A DNA stretch of 64,000 bases. It comes from Pedobacter sp. BAL39. Lineage in GTDB: Bacteria > Bacteroidota > Bacteroidia > Sphingobacteriales > Sphingobacteriaceae. Below, in pieces: positions 9,422 to 18,661 of this stretch. Made by a program: the position numbers and the translations under genes. Numbering within the stretch: the stretch's first letter is position 1; each line of letters opens with the position of its first letter. The stretch covers positions 62,001-126,000 of the forward strand of contig NZ_ABCM01000008.1 in the NCBI RefSeq assembly GCF_000170795.1, read 5' to 3'. The notes under the pieces were generated by a model. The model was given only the letters and a program-made list of their open reading frames with translations. It was not told the origin of the DNA and ran no database searches.

Positions 9422-10462
9422 TTATAACTTAAAAGCGGTCCAGCCCTGTGCCTTTAGCTCATGCACCACACTTGATTTAGACACCATTTTACAGCCTGAA
9501 TTTTTATCGGTGATGTGGCCGATCACACTGATGTCCACGTCATTTTTCAATTTTGAATAATCCGATTGTTTGATGGTAAACAGCAGCTCATAATCTTCAC
9601 CACCGTTTAATGCACATACAGTAGGATCCAGGCCCAGCTCCCTTGCAGTTTCATAAGTCATCGGGTCAATAGGAATCTTCTCTTCATACAGGGTACATCC
9701 TTTTTCCGATTGCTGACAAAGGTGCATAATCTCGGAAGCAAGGCCGTCAGATACATCAATCATCGAAGTAGGGAGGATGTCCATCTGTGCCAGTAAATCG
9801 ACAATGTCTCTTCTTCCTTCTGGCTTCAGCTGGCGCTCAATGATATAATCTTTTCCTTCCAGATCCGGCTGGATATTCGGGTTTTCAAGGAAAATCTGCT
9901 TTTCTCTTTCCAGGATCTGCAGGCCCACATAAGCACCGCCCAGATCGCCGGAAACGCAAAGTAAATCACCCTCCTGAGCGCCGTTGCGGTACACGACATC
10001 TTTGTGTTCCGCATGTCCTATACTGGTCACACTGATCACCAGACCCTGTTTGCTGGATGAAGTATCTCCCCCAATCAGGTCAATATTAAACTTGTCGCAG
10101 GCCAGCGAAATCCCTTTATAAATTTCTTCAACTGCTTCCAGCGGAAATTTGCTCGACAAGCCCAACGAAACTGTAATCTGTGTCGCAATACCATTCATCG
10201 CGTAAATGTCGCTTAGATTTACTTGTACGGCCTTATAACCCAAATGCATCAGTGGTACATAAGCCAGATCAAAATGAATCCCCTCCAGCAATAAATCGGT
10301 AGAAACCAACACAGCTTTATCCTTGAAATCAAGTACTGCAGCATCATCACCTACCCCTTTTTTACTGCTCTCATGCCTGATCTTGAAATTCTCCGTCAGG
10401 TGTTTTATCAATCCAAATTCACCCAGTTCAGACAGGGTAGTGCGTTCTTTATTTTCAAACAT
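9422..10462 (-). CDS. thiL: Thiamine-monophosphate kinase ThiL
   Basis: ThiL phosphorylates thiamine monophosphate with ATP to give the cofactor thiamine diphosphate. The 346-residue protein starts with the conserved LGEFGLIKHL and has the Mg/ATP motifs GVGDDAAVLD, STDLLLEGIHFDL, VNLSDIYAMNG and IGGDTSSS. A later block is SMIDVSDGLASEIMHL. It belongs to the AIR synthase-like (PurM) fold. It lies 43 bases behind nadA on the same strand, so the two vitamin and cofactor genes may be cotranscribed. Confidence 0.95.
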   Translation of the reverse strand: MFENKERTTLSELGEFGLIKHLTENFKIRHESSKKGVGDDAAVLDFKDKAVLVSTDLLLEGIHFDLAYVPLMHLGYKAVQVNLSDIYAMNGIATQITVSLGLSSKFPLEAVEEIYKGISLACDKFNIDLIGGDTSSSKQGLVISVTSIGHAEHKDVVYRNGAQEGDLLCVSGDLGGAYVGLQILEREKQIFLENPNIQPDLEGKDYIIERQLKPEGRRDIVDLLAQMDILPTSMIDVSDGLASEIMHLCQQSEKGCTLYEEKIPIDPMTYETARELGLDPTVCALNGGEDYELLFTIKQSDYSKLKNDVDISVIGHITDKNSGCKMVSKSSVVHELKAQGWTAFKL

Positions 10463-10505
10463 AATTTTTCCTTTTTTACTAAATGGAGCATGCTGCTATC
10501 TGCCC

Positions 10506-11498
10506 CTACAATCCCATTTTCGCAGAAATTTCCAGCATTCTGGCAATCGGTTTGCGTGCCTCAATGATAATATCTTCTGGCACAGTAACTTCCGGATAAC
10601 CATTTTTCAAACACAAATACAATTTCTCCAGTGTATTTCTTTTCATATACGGGCAATCGTTGCAGGCACAGTTGTTGTTGGGTGGTGCAGGAATAAAAGT
10701 CTTGTCAGGATTGGCCTTTTCCATTTGGTGGATGATGCCACTCTCTGTTGCCACAATAAACTCCTGGGCATCGTTTTCCATCGAATATTTCAATAATCCT
10801 GTGGTCGATCCGATATAATCGGCCATCTGCAGCACCGATTCCTCGCACTCCGGATGCGCAATAAATTTAGCTTTTGGATGGCGTTCCCTCAATTTGGTAA
10901 TCTTCTCTCTGGAGAAAATTTCGTGTACCATGCAGGCACCATTCCACAAAACGAGGTCTCTTCCGGTCTTTTTAGCGACCCATGCCCCCAGGTTCTTGTC
11001 CGGGCCAAAGATAATTTTCTGCTCTTTAGGCAAGCTCTCCACAATCTGTACGGCATTGGTAGAAGTACATACAATGTCACTTAAAGCCTTTAGCTCTGCG
11101 GTACAGTTCACATAGGTAATGACCACATGATCGGGATATTTTTCTTTAAATTTCCTGAAAAGATGCGGCGGACAGCTGTCTGCCAGTGAACAGCCGGCTT
11201 TAAAATCAGGCAACAATACCTTTTTCTCCGGCGAAAGAATCTTCGCCGTCTCGGCCATGAAATGCACCCCTGCAAATACAATCACATCAGCCTCCGTTTT
11301 TGCAGCCTCCTGAGATAATCCCAAACTATCACCTATATAATCTGCAATATCTTGAATATCAGGATCTTGATAATAATGTGCAAGTATAATTGCATTTTTC
11401 TCTTTTTTTAATCTTTCGATTTCCTCGAAAAGATCAAGTGTAGGATCTATCTTTTCATCCACAAAACCTTTTCTGTTCAATTCTTCTAAGGTATCCAT
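10506..11498 (-). CDS. nadA: Quinolinate synthase NadA
   Basis: NadA condenses iminoaspartate with dihydroxyacetone phosphate to quinolinate, the first ring intermediate of NAD, using a 4Fe-4S cluster. The cluster cysteines are in [10 protein letters not shown] or the nearby VNCTAE, in HPECEESV, and in [35 protein letters not shown] is the conserved start of the first domain. I chose the ATG at 11498 ([15 protein letters not shown], 330 residues). A TTG at 11537 would add 13 residues and is less likely. It is divergent from nadB across the origin-like gap and heads a possible operon with thiL. Confidence 0.94.
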   Translation of the reverse strand: MDTLEELNRKGFVDEKIDPTLDLFEEIERLKKEKNAIILAHYYQDPDIQDIADYIGDSLGLSQEAAKTEADVIVFAGVHFMAETAKILSPEKKVLLPDFKAGCSLADSCPPHLFRKFKEKYPDHVVITYVNCTAELKALSDIVCTSTNAVQIVESLPKEQKIIFGPDKNLGAWVAKKTGRDLVLWNGACMVHEIFSREKITKLRERHPKAKFIAHPECEESVLQMADYIGSTTGLLKYSMENDAQEFIVATESGIIHQMEKANPDKTFIPAPPNNNCACNDCPYMKRNTLEKLYLCLKNGYPEVTVPEDIIIEARKPIARMLEISAKMGL

Positions 11499-11540
11499 CT
11501 TGTCATTAAATATATTTTGTTCGTAAGAGTTTTCCAATGC

Positions 11541-11549
11541 TTATCCACA
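11541..11549 (+). other. DnaA box TTATCCACA
   Basis: Exact match to the consensus DnaA-binding nonamer TTATCCACA, just upstream of nadA in the AT-rich gap. Confidence 0.6.
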
Positions 11550-11832
11550 TCTGTTAAACTCCCGGCTTAATCTCATTTTTTTTTGAGAACCTGGTGTAAA
11601 GGTACGCAGGTTTCCACACATCAATAAAATATAATTATTTAATATAAATAGACTTCTATTGTTTATTAGTGTGTTGATATTGTTTGTAAAAAACTTTTTT
11701 TAAGGCTAATATTTGAGTTATCCCAAAGTTACTAACAATTAAATGCATTTTTTTTTATTAATATCTGCTGATTTACAGCGTTCTATTTTTTTCTTTTAAA
11801 ACTTATCAATAACAGAATGTGTATTCTTCATC

Positions 11833-11841
11833 TGTGTGTAA
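11833..11841 (-). other. DnaA-like box (one mismatch)
   Basis: TGTGTGTAA on the top strand reads TTACACACA on the other, one mismatch from TTATNCACA. Alone it would be weak; it counts because of its location in the same gap as the perfect box. Confidence 0.35.
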
Positions 11842-12010
11842 AAAGTTGATAACCCCGGGATCCGGGCTGAAAAATAAGGCAAAATATTAGAGCAAATTCT
11901 GTTTTTACCTTAGCTTTAAACATTCAAAAATATTTGTTCTATTTATATAGACAAGAAATTAACAATTATACCAACGTTGTTAACAAAGTAACGGAAATAG
12001 CTTAAATTCA

Positions 12011-13597
12011 ATGAGAAAAGTAGATTTTTTAGTAATCGGATCGGGAATTGCCGGTCTGAGTTTTGCCCTAAAAGCAGCTCAGCATGGTAAGGTCCTGATT
12101 GTGACAAAATCCAATGAAGATGAATCAAATACCAAATACGCACAGGGTGGGGTTGCGGTTGTTGTGGATAAAGATGATTCCTTCGAAAAACACATCGAGG
12201 ATACACTCGTCGCCGGAGATGGCCTGTGTGACAATAAGATAGTGGAAATTGTGGTGACTGAAGGGCCTCAGCGGATTCAGGAAATTATTGATTACGGGAT
12301 TAATTTTGATAAAAATCAGACTGGTGTTTATGACCTTGCAAAAGAAGGAGGACACTCAGAACACCGTGTTTTACACTATAAAGACATCACAGGATACGAA
12401 ATTGAAAGTGTCCTGCTTAAGCAGATTCATGAGAATGAAAACATCGAGATATTAACACATTACTTCTGCCTGGAGTTAATTACTCAGCATCACCTGGGAC
12501 AACATGTGGATAAGAGTTCTGAAGATATCAACTGTTACGGTATATATGCCTTTAACACAGAACGTAATGATGTGGAAAAGATATTAGCGAGTGTGACTAT
12601 CCTTGCTTCGGGTGGGGCGGGGCATGTGTATTCGAGCACTACAAATCCTGTGATTGCCACAGGTGATGGCATGGCAATGGTATACCGTGCAAAAGGTAAA
12701 TTAAGGAATATGGAGTTCATCCAGTTCCATCCTACGGCCTTATACAATCCTGGTGAATATCCTGCATTTCTGATTTCTGAAGCTGTCCGTGGCTTCGGGG
12801 GTGTGCTCCGTAGAAAAAATGGAGAGGAATTTATGTATGAATATGATAAAAGAGGCTCTCTTGCACCCCGGGATATTGTCGCCAGAGCCATAGATTCCGA
12901 GATGAAAAAGTCGGGCGAAGACTTCGTTTATCTGGATATCAGACACCGTAAAAAAGCCGATATCCTGGCCCATTTTCCAAATATCTACGCGAAGTGCCTC
13001 TCTATAGGGATAGATATGACCAAGGACCTGATCCCGGTAACACCAGCTGCGCATTACATGTGTGGTGGTATCCTCGTGGATGAGTATGGAAGATCCTCTA
13101 TTAAAAATCTCTATGCCTGTGGAGAATGTTCGTCTACAGGTTTGCATGGTGCCAACAGATTGGCTTCCAATTCCTTGCTGGAAGCTCCGGTGTTTGCGCA
13201 CCGCATTTATGAGGATGCAGTTGCCAACTTCAGAAACAATCTGATCCCTGAGCATATTCCTGATTGGGATGCTAAAGGTGTAAGCCAAATTGATGAGGAT
13301 ATCCTGGTGACACACAACCTGCGCGAGACGCAGAAATTAATGAGCGATTACGTGGGAATTGTGCGGTCAGACTTTCGTTTGGATCGTGCCATGCGCCGTC
13401 TTTCTTTGCTGAATGGTGAGACGGAGGACTTTTATAAGGCCAGTAAGGTATCTGTACAGTTATGCGAACTCAGAAATATCATACAGGTAGCTTATGTGAT
13501 CATTAAATCCGCAAAAGCCAGAAAGGAAAGCAGGGGACTTCATTTTACTACGGATTATCCTACTCATAGTCAGCAACTCACAGACACAATTTTTTAA
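12011..13597 (+). CDS. nadB: L-aspartate oxidase NadB
   Basis: NadB is a flavoprotein that oxidises L-aspartate to iminoaspartate, which NadA uses; the two genes are divergent here. The 528-residue protein begins with the FAD-binding VIGSGIAGLSFALKAA. It has the capping-domain TKYAQGGVAVV and EGGHSEHRVLH, the active-site region GDGMAMVYRAKGKLRNMEF, and HGANRLASNSLLEA near the C-terminus, all typical of the fumarate reductase/aspartate oxidase family. The stop is 2 bases before the carbonic anhydrase gene, so the two are probably one transcript. Its coding strand is strongly G-rich, opposite to plus-strand genes left of 11.5 kb. Confidence 0.96.
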   Translation: MRKVDFLVIGSGIAGLSFALKAAQHGKVLIVTKSNEDESNTKYAQGGVAVVVDKDDSFEKHIEDTLVAGDGLCDNKIVEIVVTEGPQRIQEIIDYGINFDKNQTGVYDLAKEGGHSEHRVLHYKDITGYEIESVLLKQIHENENIEILTHYFCLELITQHHLGQHVDKSSEDINCYGIYAFNTERNDVEKILASVTILASGGAGHVYSSTTNPVIATGDGMAMVYRAKGKLRNMEFIQFHPTALYNPGEYPAFLISEAVRGFGGVLRRKNGEEFMYEYDKRGSLAPRDIVARAIDSEMKKSGEDFVYLDIRHRKKADILAHFPNIYAKCLSIGIDMTKDLIPVTPAAHYMCGGILVDEYGRSSIKNLYACGECSSTGLHGANRLASNSLLEAPVFAHRIYEDAVANFRNNLIPEHIPDWDAKGVSQIDEDILVTHNLRETQKLMSDYVGIVRSDFRLDRAMRRLSLLNGETEDFYKASKVSVQLCELRNIIQVAYVIIKSAKARKESRGLHFTTDYPTHSQQLTDTIF

Positions 13598-13599
13598 TT

Positions 13600-14109
13600 A
13601 TGGCAGTAATACTTCCAGTAAAAGATAAACAGCCGGTATGGGCTGAAAACTGTTTTATAGCGCCAAATGCAACGATCGTAGGTGATGTAGTGATGGGTAA
13701 AAACTGCTCTGTATGGTTTAATGCGGTGATACGTGGGGATGTCAATTCCATCACGATTGGTAACGACAGCAACATACAGGATGGTGCGGTCATCCACGCT
13801 ACGTATCTGAAAGCGGCTACGGTGATTGGTAACCGTGTATCGGTAGGCCACAATGCTATTGTTCATGGTTGCACCCTCAAAGATCATATTCTGATAGGCA
13901 TGGGTGCTATTGTGATGGACAATGTGGTGGTCGAAGAATATACCATCATAGCTGCCGGATCGGTAGTATTGGAGAACACACATTGCGATGGTGGCTATAT
14001 TTATGCCGGCACACCCGCAAAAAAAATAAAGGCCATTACTGAAGAACAACGGGCTTTATTGAATAAACTGCCTGACAACTACATCATGTATTCAGACTGG
14101 TTCAGGTAA
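13600..14109 (+). CDS. Gamma-carbonic anhydrase family protein
   Basis: A 169-residue left-handed beta-helix protein of the gamma-carbonic anhydrase (YrdA/PaaY/CaiE) type. Hexapeptide repeats run from about residue 25 to 135. Possible zinc-site histidines sit in GAVIHATYL, VSVGHNAIVHG and the region that follows. The C-terminal helix (residues 140-169) is usual for the family, which forms trimers. Some members have CO2 hydration activity and others have none shown, so the reaction here is an inference. It follows nadB by 2 bases. Confidence 0.88.
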   Translation: MAVILPVKDKQPVWAENCFIAPNATIVGDVVMGKNCSVWFNAVIRGDVNSITIGNDSNIQDGAVIHATYLKAATVIGNRVSVGHNAIVHGCTLKDHILIGMGAIVMDNVVVEEYTIIAAGSVVLENTHCDGGYIYAGTPAKKIKAITEEQRALLNKLPDNYIMYSDWFR

Positions 14110-14140
14110 CGTTTGATGATTATTTTCATCCGAAGATCAT

Positions 14141-15769
14141 TTATTCCTTAGGAATATCGATGATTTCATTTCTCTCCCAGAGAGCTCTGATAGAGAGCTC
14201 TTTGGGCTCATTCCATATTTTCTCTGGCTGAACTCCTGCAGCTACATTACCGGTATCCCATTTGCCATTCTTGTTGGTGTCGTAAGTGATCCTGACAAAG
14301 TATTTGCCTGCTTTGTAATTCGCAAAGGTAGCACTGGTATCATTGCGGATAACGAGTGTGTTCACTACGTTTTTATTGCCATCAATGACCTCCAGAATGT
14401 AGCTTTTATTGGCCTCTGGCGTCTTGATTTTCACTGCCAGCGTGCCATAATCATCCTTGCTTCCCAGCTGGAAATTCTTCGTAAATTCTTTGTTCTTCGT
14501 ATCAAATATTGCGGTGAATGCGGCTGCTTCGAACTTAATGATGTAAGGCTTTTTTACTTTCCAGGGATACCTGATGTAATAAGATAGAAAGTCGGTGCTG
14601 TCTTTTGTCAACGTAAAATTCGTTCGTTTTACGGAGTCCTCGAGGAATGTAATCTTACTGATATCTGACTTTTCAACCGGGAAATTGAAGGTCAGTCTGA
14701 ATGGTTTATTGGGGTTCAATGACTCTCCCTCAATGTTGTCAGTGGCCGTCAGCGTCCTGGTATAAGTTTCCTTTTTTCCTCTGGTAAAGGTCACAGCCTG
14801 AAGGGACTTACCCTCATTCACGATGGCTACTTTTGTAGAATCAAAGCTGAGATCCATCAGCCATACCTTTACAGAATCGTTGTTTTTAGTGAACTTGACC
14901 TTCTTTGTGGCATCCAGCGCAGGAAGGTCCTGAACCACAATTTCAGGCTTTTTAAGCTTCTGGTTGAAAGACATACTGATACTACCGTCGGCATTTAGTC
15001 GTTTGTCGAGTACCCTGAACTGACTGGCATCTTCCTTGAAAATCTTGAGGTGAATGCTATCTATATTTTTGTCAAGCAAAATAGAATCTTTCAGAAAGGC
15101 TATTTCATCTGTACTCTGCTGGTAGATTTTGTCGCCGCCTTTCTCCTTTAAACCATATATTTTGTAAACACCTTTCCTTAAGTTGTTCATACTGAAGTTT
15201 CCACTGCTGTCGGTAGTCGTGTATATCGATGGTTTTCCTTTTCCAAAAATAGTATCTCTTTCTATCGGAAGTATGAAAGCAACTGCATCGATTTCTGGTT
15301 CTCCTGTGATGGCATTTGTAATTTTACCGCGGATGCTCAGCGAGTCCAGTTTTGGACCCGTGGCAAATACATAAGTAAAATTCTTCACGGTATTGCTCTC
15401 ATTGATATCGGCCAGTGCTTTACCAAAGTTCAGAGTATAGGTAGTATTTTTTTCCAGTGAATCGGGAAATGATATTTCAAGGATTTTCTTTTTTACTTTT
15501 AATACGGGCTGACTAGGCATTTCTGGTGATACTGAAAATTCCTTGAATTCATTTTGGATTTTTACGAACTCGTCAAATTCAATGTTCACTTTTTTGGCTA
15601 CAAAATTTGTCGTCAGATTTTCGGGCGTCATCTTGAGTACCTTGGGCGGAGTAGTGTCTCTCGGACCTCCCTGGGGTTGCTGGATGCTCGCACAGCCAAA
15701 GAGGAGTGAAGCCGCCAACAGGAGTAGGTTAAAATTACTCGATTTCGATACAATGCTATTTTTAGCCAT
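14141..15769 (-). CDS. Ig-like (Big_5) domain lipoprotein
   Basis: A 542-residue exported lipoprotein. The N-terminus has a hydrophobic helix and a lipobox LLFGC at about residues 22-26. The first mature domain, QGGPRDTTPPKVLKMTPEN, is the start of the Big_5 (SbsA Ig-like) domain widely found in Bacteroidota. A carboxypeptidase-regulatory-like segment (SIRGKITNAITGEPEIDAVA) lies around residue 160, and the C-terminus ends with VRITYDTNKNGKWDTGN, another usual mark. It is expected on the cell surface or facing the periplasm; the function is unknown. It converges on the carbonic anhydrase gene with 31 bases between them. Confidence 0.85.
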   Translation of the reverse strand: MAKNSIVSKSSNFNLLLLAASLLFGCASIQQPQGGPRDTTPPKVLKMTPENLTTNFVAKKVNIEFDEFVKIQNEFKEFSVSPEMPSQPVLKVKKKILEISFPDSLEKNTTYTLNFGKALADINESNTVKNFTYVFATGPKLDSLSIRGKITNAITGEPEIDAVAFILPIERDTIFGKGKPSIYTTTDSSGNFSMNNLRKGVYKIYGLKEKGGDKIYQQSTDEIAFLKDSILLDKNIDSIHLKIFKEDASQFRVLDKRLNADGSISMSFNQKLKKPEIVVQDLPALDATKKVKFTKNNDSVKVWLMDLSFDSTKVAIVNEGKSLQAVTFTRGKKETYTRTLTATDNIEGESLNPNKPFRLTFNFPVEKSDISKITFLEDSVKRTNFTLTKDSTDFLSYYIRYPWKVKKPYIIKFEAAAFTAIFDTKNKEFTKNFQLGSKDDYGTLAVKIKTPEANKSYILEVIDGNKNVVNTLVIRNDTSATFANYKAGKYFVRITYDTNKNGKWDTGNVAAGVQPEKIWNEPKELSIRALWERNEIIDIPKE

Positions 15770-15931
15770 TTATAAGCCTTGTGTTTAAATTTATACTCTT
15801 TTTAATAGATATCATTAAAACTTTTTAAAAGTTGTTCAAATCGCATTTAAACAAGCCTTTTTAAAACTTCTGTTTTTAATTATAACTATCTGTTTATCAG
15901 TTTATTAATTTTATTTGACCAGTTTTTTGCC

Positions 15932-17794
15932 TTATTTGCTGATGTGGACCATTAATACGGAGATGTCTGAGGGAGAAACTCCCGAAATTCTGGAGGCCTG
16001 TCCTAAAGTCCGTGGTTTAATCTTCAAAAGTTTTTCCCTGGCTTCTTTTGATAAAGATACCAATTGCGAATAATCAAAATCAGGATTGATGTCTTTGTCT
16101 TCCATTTTTTGCATCTTATTTACAATTTCCTGTTCCTTCTCAAAATAGCTCTCATATTTGATTTTGATCTCTGCCTGCTCGATGGTCTCCTGATCAAACT
16201 GCTCGAGGTAATGATCAAATGGTTTGCTCATTGTTCGAAGGTCATTGATATTTACTTGCGGCCTTCCAAGAAGACTGACAATTTTTACATTTTGATTTAG
16301 AGCAGTTGTTCCCAGTTCTGCAAGTTTATCATTTGCTTCCGACATATCAATGCCTTGTTTTTTGCTGAAGGTTACAATTGCATCTGAATTACTTATTTTT
16401 TGTTTCACCAGATCCAGGCGTTCATCACTAATCAATCCAAGTTGATGGCCAATAGGGGAGAGCCTAATGTCAGCATTGTCCTGTCTCAATAGCAAACGGT
16501 GTTCTGCACGTGAAGTAAACATTCGATAAGGTTCTTCTGTACCTTTGGTAACCAGGTCGTCAATCAATACACCTATATAAGACTCTGATCTTTTCATAAT
16601 GAGTTCATGCAGGTCATTTACCTTTTGATGAGCGTTAATTCCAGCTATAAAACCCTGACTAGCAGCCTCTTCGTATCCAGTGGTGCCATTTATTTGGCCT
16701 GCGAAGAAGAGATTATTGATTAATTTTGTTTCCAGCGTCAGACCGAGTTGGGTAGGTGGAAAATAATCATATTCTATGGCATAACCCGGTCTGAACATCT
16801 TGGCATTTTCAAATCCAGGGATTTGAGTGAGTGCTCTATACTGTACATCTTCTGGTAAAGATGTAGAGAAACCATTGACATAAATCTCACAGGTATTCCA
16901 TCCTTCAGGCTCAACAAAGATTTGGTGACGCTCGCGTTCCGCAAAACGGTTGATTTTATCTTCTATGGAAGGGCAGTACCTGGGGCCTAAGCCTTTGATT
17001 CTACCTGTAAACATGGGTGATTTTTCGAAGCCTTCTTTCAAAGTCTCGTGCACATCTGCATTAGTATAGGTGATCCAGCAGCACCTTTGTTCTGTTGGTC
17101 TGGCTACATTGGTGTAAGAAAAACGTCCTGGATTTTCATCTCCCCATTGCTCTTCCATGAGTGAATAATTCAAAGATCTTCCGTCAACTCGAGGTGGGGT
17201 ACCTGTTTTCATACGGCCCGCTTCGAAGCCAAGGGTAGTCAATTGTTCCGTAATTCCAGTTGCTGCGCGTTCCGCAGTACGGCCTCCTCCGAATTTTTTC
17301 TCTCCAATATGAATGAGTCCATTGAGGAAAGTACCGTTTGTGAGTACCACAGATTTGCCGCTAATTTCAATTCCGAGTGATGTTTTTACACCCGTTACAG
17401 TGTTGTTTTTTATGACTAAACTGCTTACCATATCCTGCCAAAAGTCTACATTTGGCGTCCGTTCAAGTGCCAGTCTCCACTCTTCTGCGAAGCGTTTTCT
17501 ATCGTTCTGCGCACGCGGGCTCCACATGGCAGGACCTTTGGAAAGGTTGAGCATTCTGAACTGTAAGGTGGTCTTGTCGCTGATGATTCCGGAGTATCCA
17601 CCCATGGCATCAATCTCCCTTACGATCTGTCCTTTTGCCACTCCACCCATGGCTGGGTTGCAACTCATTTGAGCAATGGTTTCCATGTTCATCGTGATGA
17701 GTAGTACCGAGGATCCCAGGTTTGCAGCAGCAGCGGCAGCCTCACATCCGGCATGTCCGGCACCAACAACTATGACATCATATTCTTTAAACAT
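15932..17794 (-). CDS. mnmG: tRNA uridine 5-carboxymethylaminomethyl modification enzyme MnmG
   Basis: MnmG (GidA) works with MnmE to add the carboxymethylaminomethyl group to the wobble uridine of several tRNAs, using FAD. The 620-residue protein starts with the FAD motif [17 protein letters not shown] and has the family blocks [56 protein letters not shown] and the C-terminal [20 protein letters not shown]. The length is standard. The 162 bases downstream are AT-rich with no feature I can name. Two parS-like sites lie just upstream of the start. In many bacteria this gene sits near the replication origin, which fits the candidate origin 4 kb to the left. Confidence 0.96.
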   Translation of the reverse strand: MFKEYDVIVVGAGHAGCEAAAAAANLGSSVLLITMNMETIAQMSCNPAMGGVAKGQIVREIDAMGGYSGIISDKTTLQFRMLNLSKGPAMWSPRAQNDRKRFAEEWRLALERTPNVDFWQDMVSSLVIKNNTVTGVKTSLGIEISGKSVVLTNGTFLNGLIHIGEKKFGGGRTAERAATGITEQLTTLGFEAGRMKTGTPPRVDGRSLNYSLMEEQWGDENPGRFSYTNVARPTEQRCCWITYTNADVHETLKEGFEKSPMFTGRIKGLGPRYCPSIEDKINRFAERERHQIFVEPEGWNTCEIYVNGFSTSLPEDVQYRALTQIPGFENAKMFRPGYAIEYDYFPPTQLGLTLETKLINNLFFAGQINGTTGYEEAASQGFIAGINAHQKVNDLHELIMKRSESYIGVLIDDLVTKGTEEPYRMFTSRAEHRLLLRQDNADIRLSPIGHQLGLISDERLDLVKQKISNSDAIVTFSKKQGIDMSEANDKLAELGTTALNQNVKIVSLLGRPQVNINDLRTMSKPFDHYLEQFDQETIEQAEIKIKYESYFEKEQEIVNKMQKMEDKDINPDFDYSQLVSLSKEAREKLLKIKPRTLGQASRISGVSPSDISVLMVHISK

Positions 17795-17823
17795 TGTGTT
17801 GTTTTTTAGGTATTCTTAATATA

Positions 17824-17839
17824 TGTTCCACGTGAAACG
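17824..17839. other. parS-like ParB binding site 1
   Basis: TGTTCCACGTGAAACG matches 15 of 16 positions of the bacterial chromosome parS consensus TGTTNCACGTGAAACA. It lies 30 bases upstream of mnmG. Confidence 0.75.
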
Positions 17840-17868
17840 ACCTCTTTTCAACGCTGTGTAATGATCGC

Positions 17869-17884
17869 TGTTCCACGTGGAACG
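17869..17884. other. parS-like ParB binding site 2
   Basis: TGTTCCACGTGGAACG contains the perfect 14-bp palindrome GTTCCACGTGGAAC, close to parS forms used in pseudomonads. It starts 45 bases after site 1, on the same DNA face within about half a turn. Confidence 0.75.
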
Positions 17885-18022
17885 TTTGTGTAATTTTACA
17901 AAATAGTGTGTTAGAAACGCTTATTTGAAGTCGTTTATTTAACGTTTAAAAAGGTTTTCGGCGAAAACGATTGCTGTTTCTTTTACAAAAATAAAAAGAA
18001 ATTGCAGATTTTATTACTTTAG

Positions 18023-18408
18023 TTATTTCCATTTCTTTAGTGATCTACCGTATTCTGAGTCTGGACAGTTTATTTGAATAATGGTTTGTTTTGAAAGATA
18101 GGAGCTATCTATATCTTCAGAAGGACAGCTTTTTTAACTGTGAACATAACTGCTTTTGTCTTTTATTGCGCCACTTTTTTGTTAAAAAACTCTTTTCATT
18201 TAATTGATGTATCCTATGTCAAACCGTTGAACTCTCTTATATTGTGTCGTGATGGATTCATTTATGATTTTTCGAAATTTTGTAGTTTCGATGTGCCAAA
18301 TACTGAATGAATGTTCCTCTCGTTTATAAATCTTTTAGAAGGAACTTTTCCAATTTTATTATTTCCATTGATGGTTATGTATGTCCCGGAGCAACCATTT
18401 GTAGTCAT
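18023..18408 (-). pseudogene. Possible decayed coding sequence
   Basis: The 867-base gap between mnmG and uup has no intact gene beyond the parS sites. On the minus strand two open fragments look protein-like but are interrupted. One begins at an ATG at 18408 (MTTNGCSGTYITINGNNKIG and on, 48 codons to a stop at 18262). The other, in a different context with stops before it, ends at 18023 with the string INCPDSEYGRSLKKWK. I cannot name the family. The reading as a frameshifted relic is an inference from composition alone. Confidence 0.25.
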
Positions 18409-18593
18409 CAATGCGTTCTCATTTTCTAGCTATTTCCATCACCACCGATTGGCGATATAATGTGTTTTTTCGGGTTGTAGCCAAACTGGAATTTCTAATC
18501 ATTGCCGAACTATTGTTCAAACCTACTTTTATCTTGTCCGGCCCAGTTCAGTGTCTTCATATTTCATTTGAAATGAGGCCTCAAATTTTAAAT

Positions 18594-18618
18594 AACCAGA
18601 ATCTCTCAGATTCTGGTT
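18594..18618 (-). terminator. Hairpin, probable terminator of uup
   Basis: Perfect 11-bp inverted repeat AACCAGAATCT / AGATTCTGGTT with a 3-base loop, 44 bases past the stop of the leftward uup gene. The T-run after it in that direction is weak, so termination is likely but not certain. Confidence 0.55.
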
Positions 18619-18661
18619 AAAACGTGTTTTAAATAATTTGTCCAGGAAACAACGATCAAAA

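Larger units (their letters stand above)
11499..12010. other. Candidate replication origin region between nadA and nadB
   Basis: This AT-rich gap of about 510 bases carries no gene on either strand. It holds a perfect DnaA box (11541-11549), a one-mismatch box on the other strand (11833-11841), TTATCAATAA at 11803, GTTGATAA at 11845, and long T and A runs that could unwind. The top strand is C-rich in genes of either strand to its left and G-rich or neutral to its right, judged from hand counts of sample lines. A shift of this direction marks an origin. Two parS-like sites lie 6 kb away. No dnaA gene is in the window. Confidence 0.6.

Noticed and set aside
16501..16516. Extra parS site within mnmG (CACGTGAA core)
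   Set aside because: Only the central hexamer matches; the flanks differ from the parS consensus at several positions.
18411..18620. 69-codon plus-strand frame in the mnmG-uup gap
   Set aside because: It ends inside the terminator hairpin, has low-complexity hydrophobic content and no start signal.
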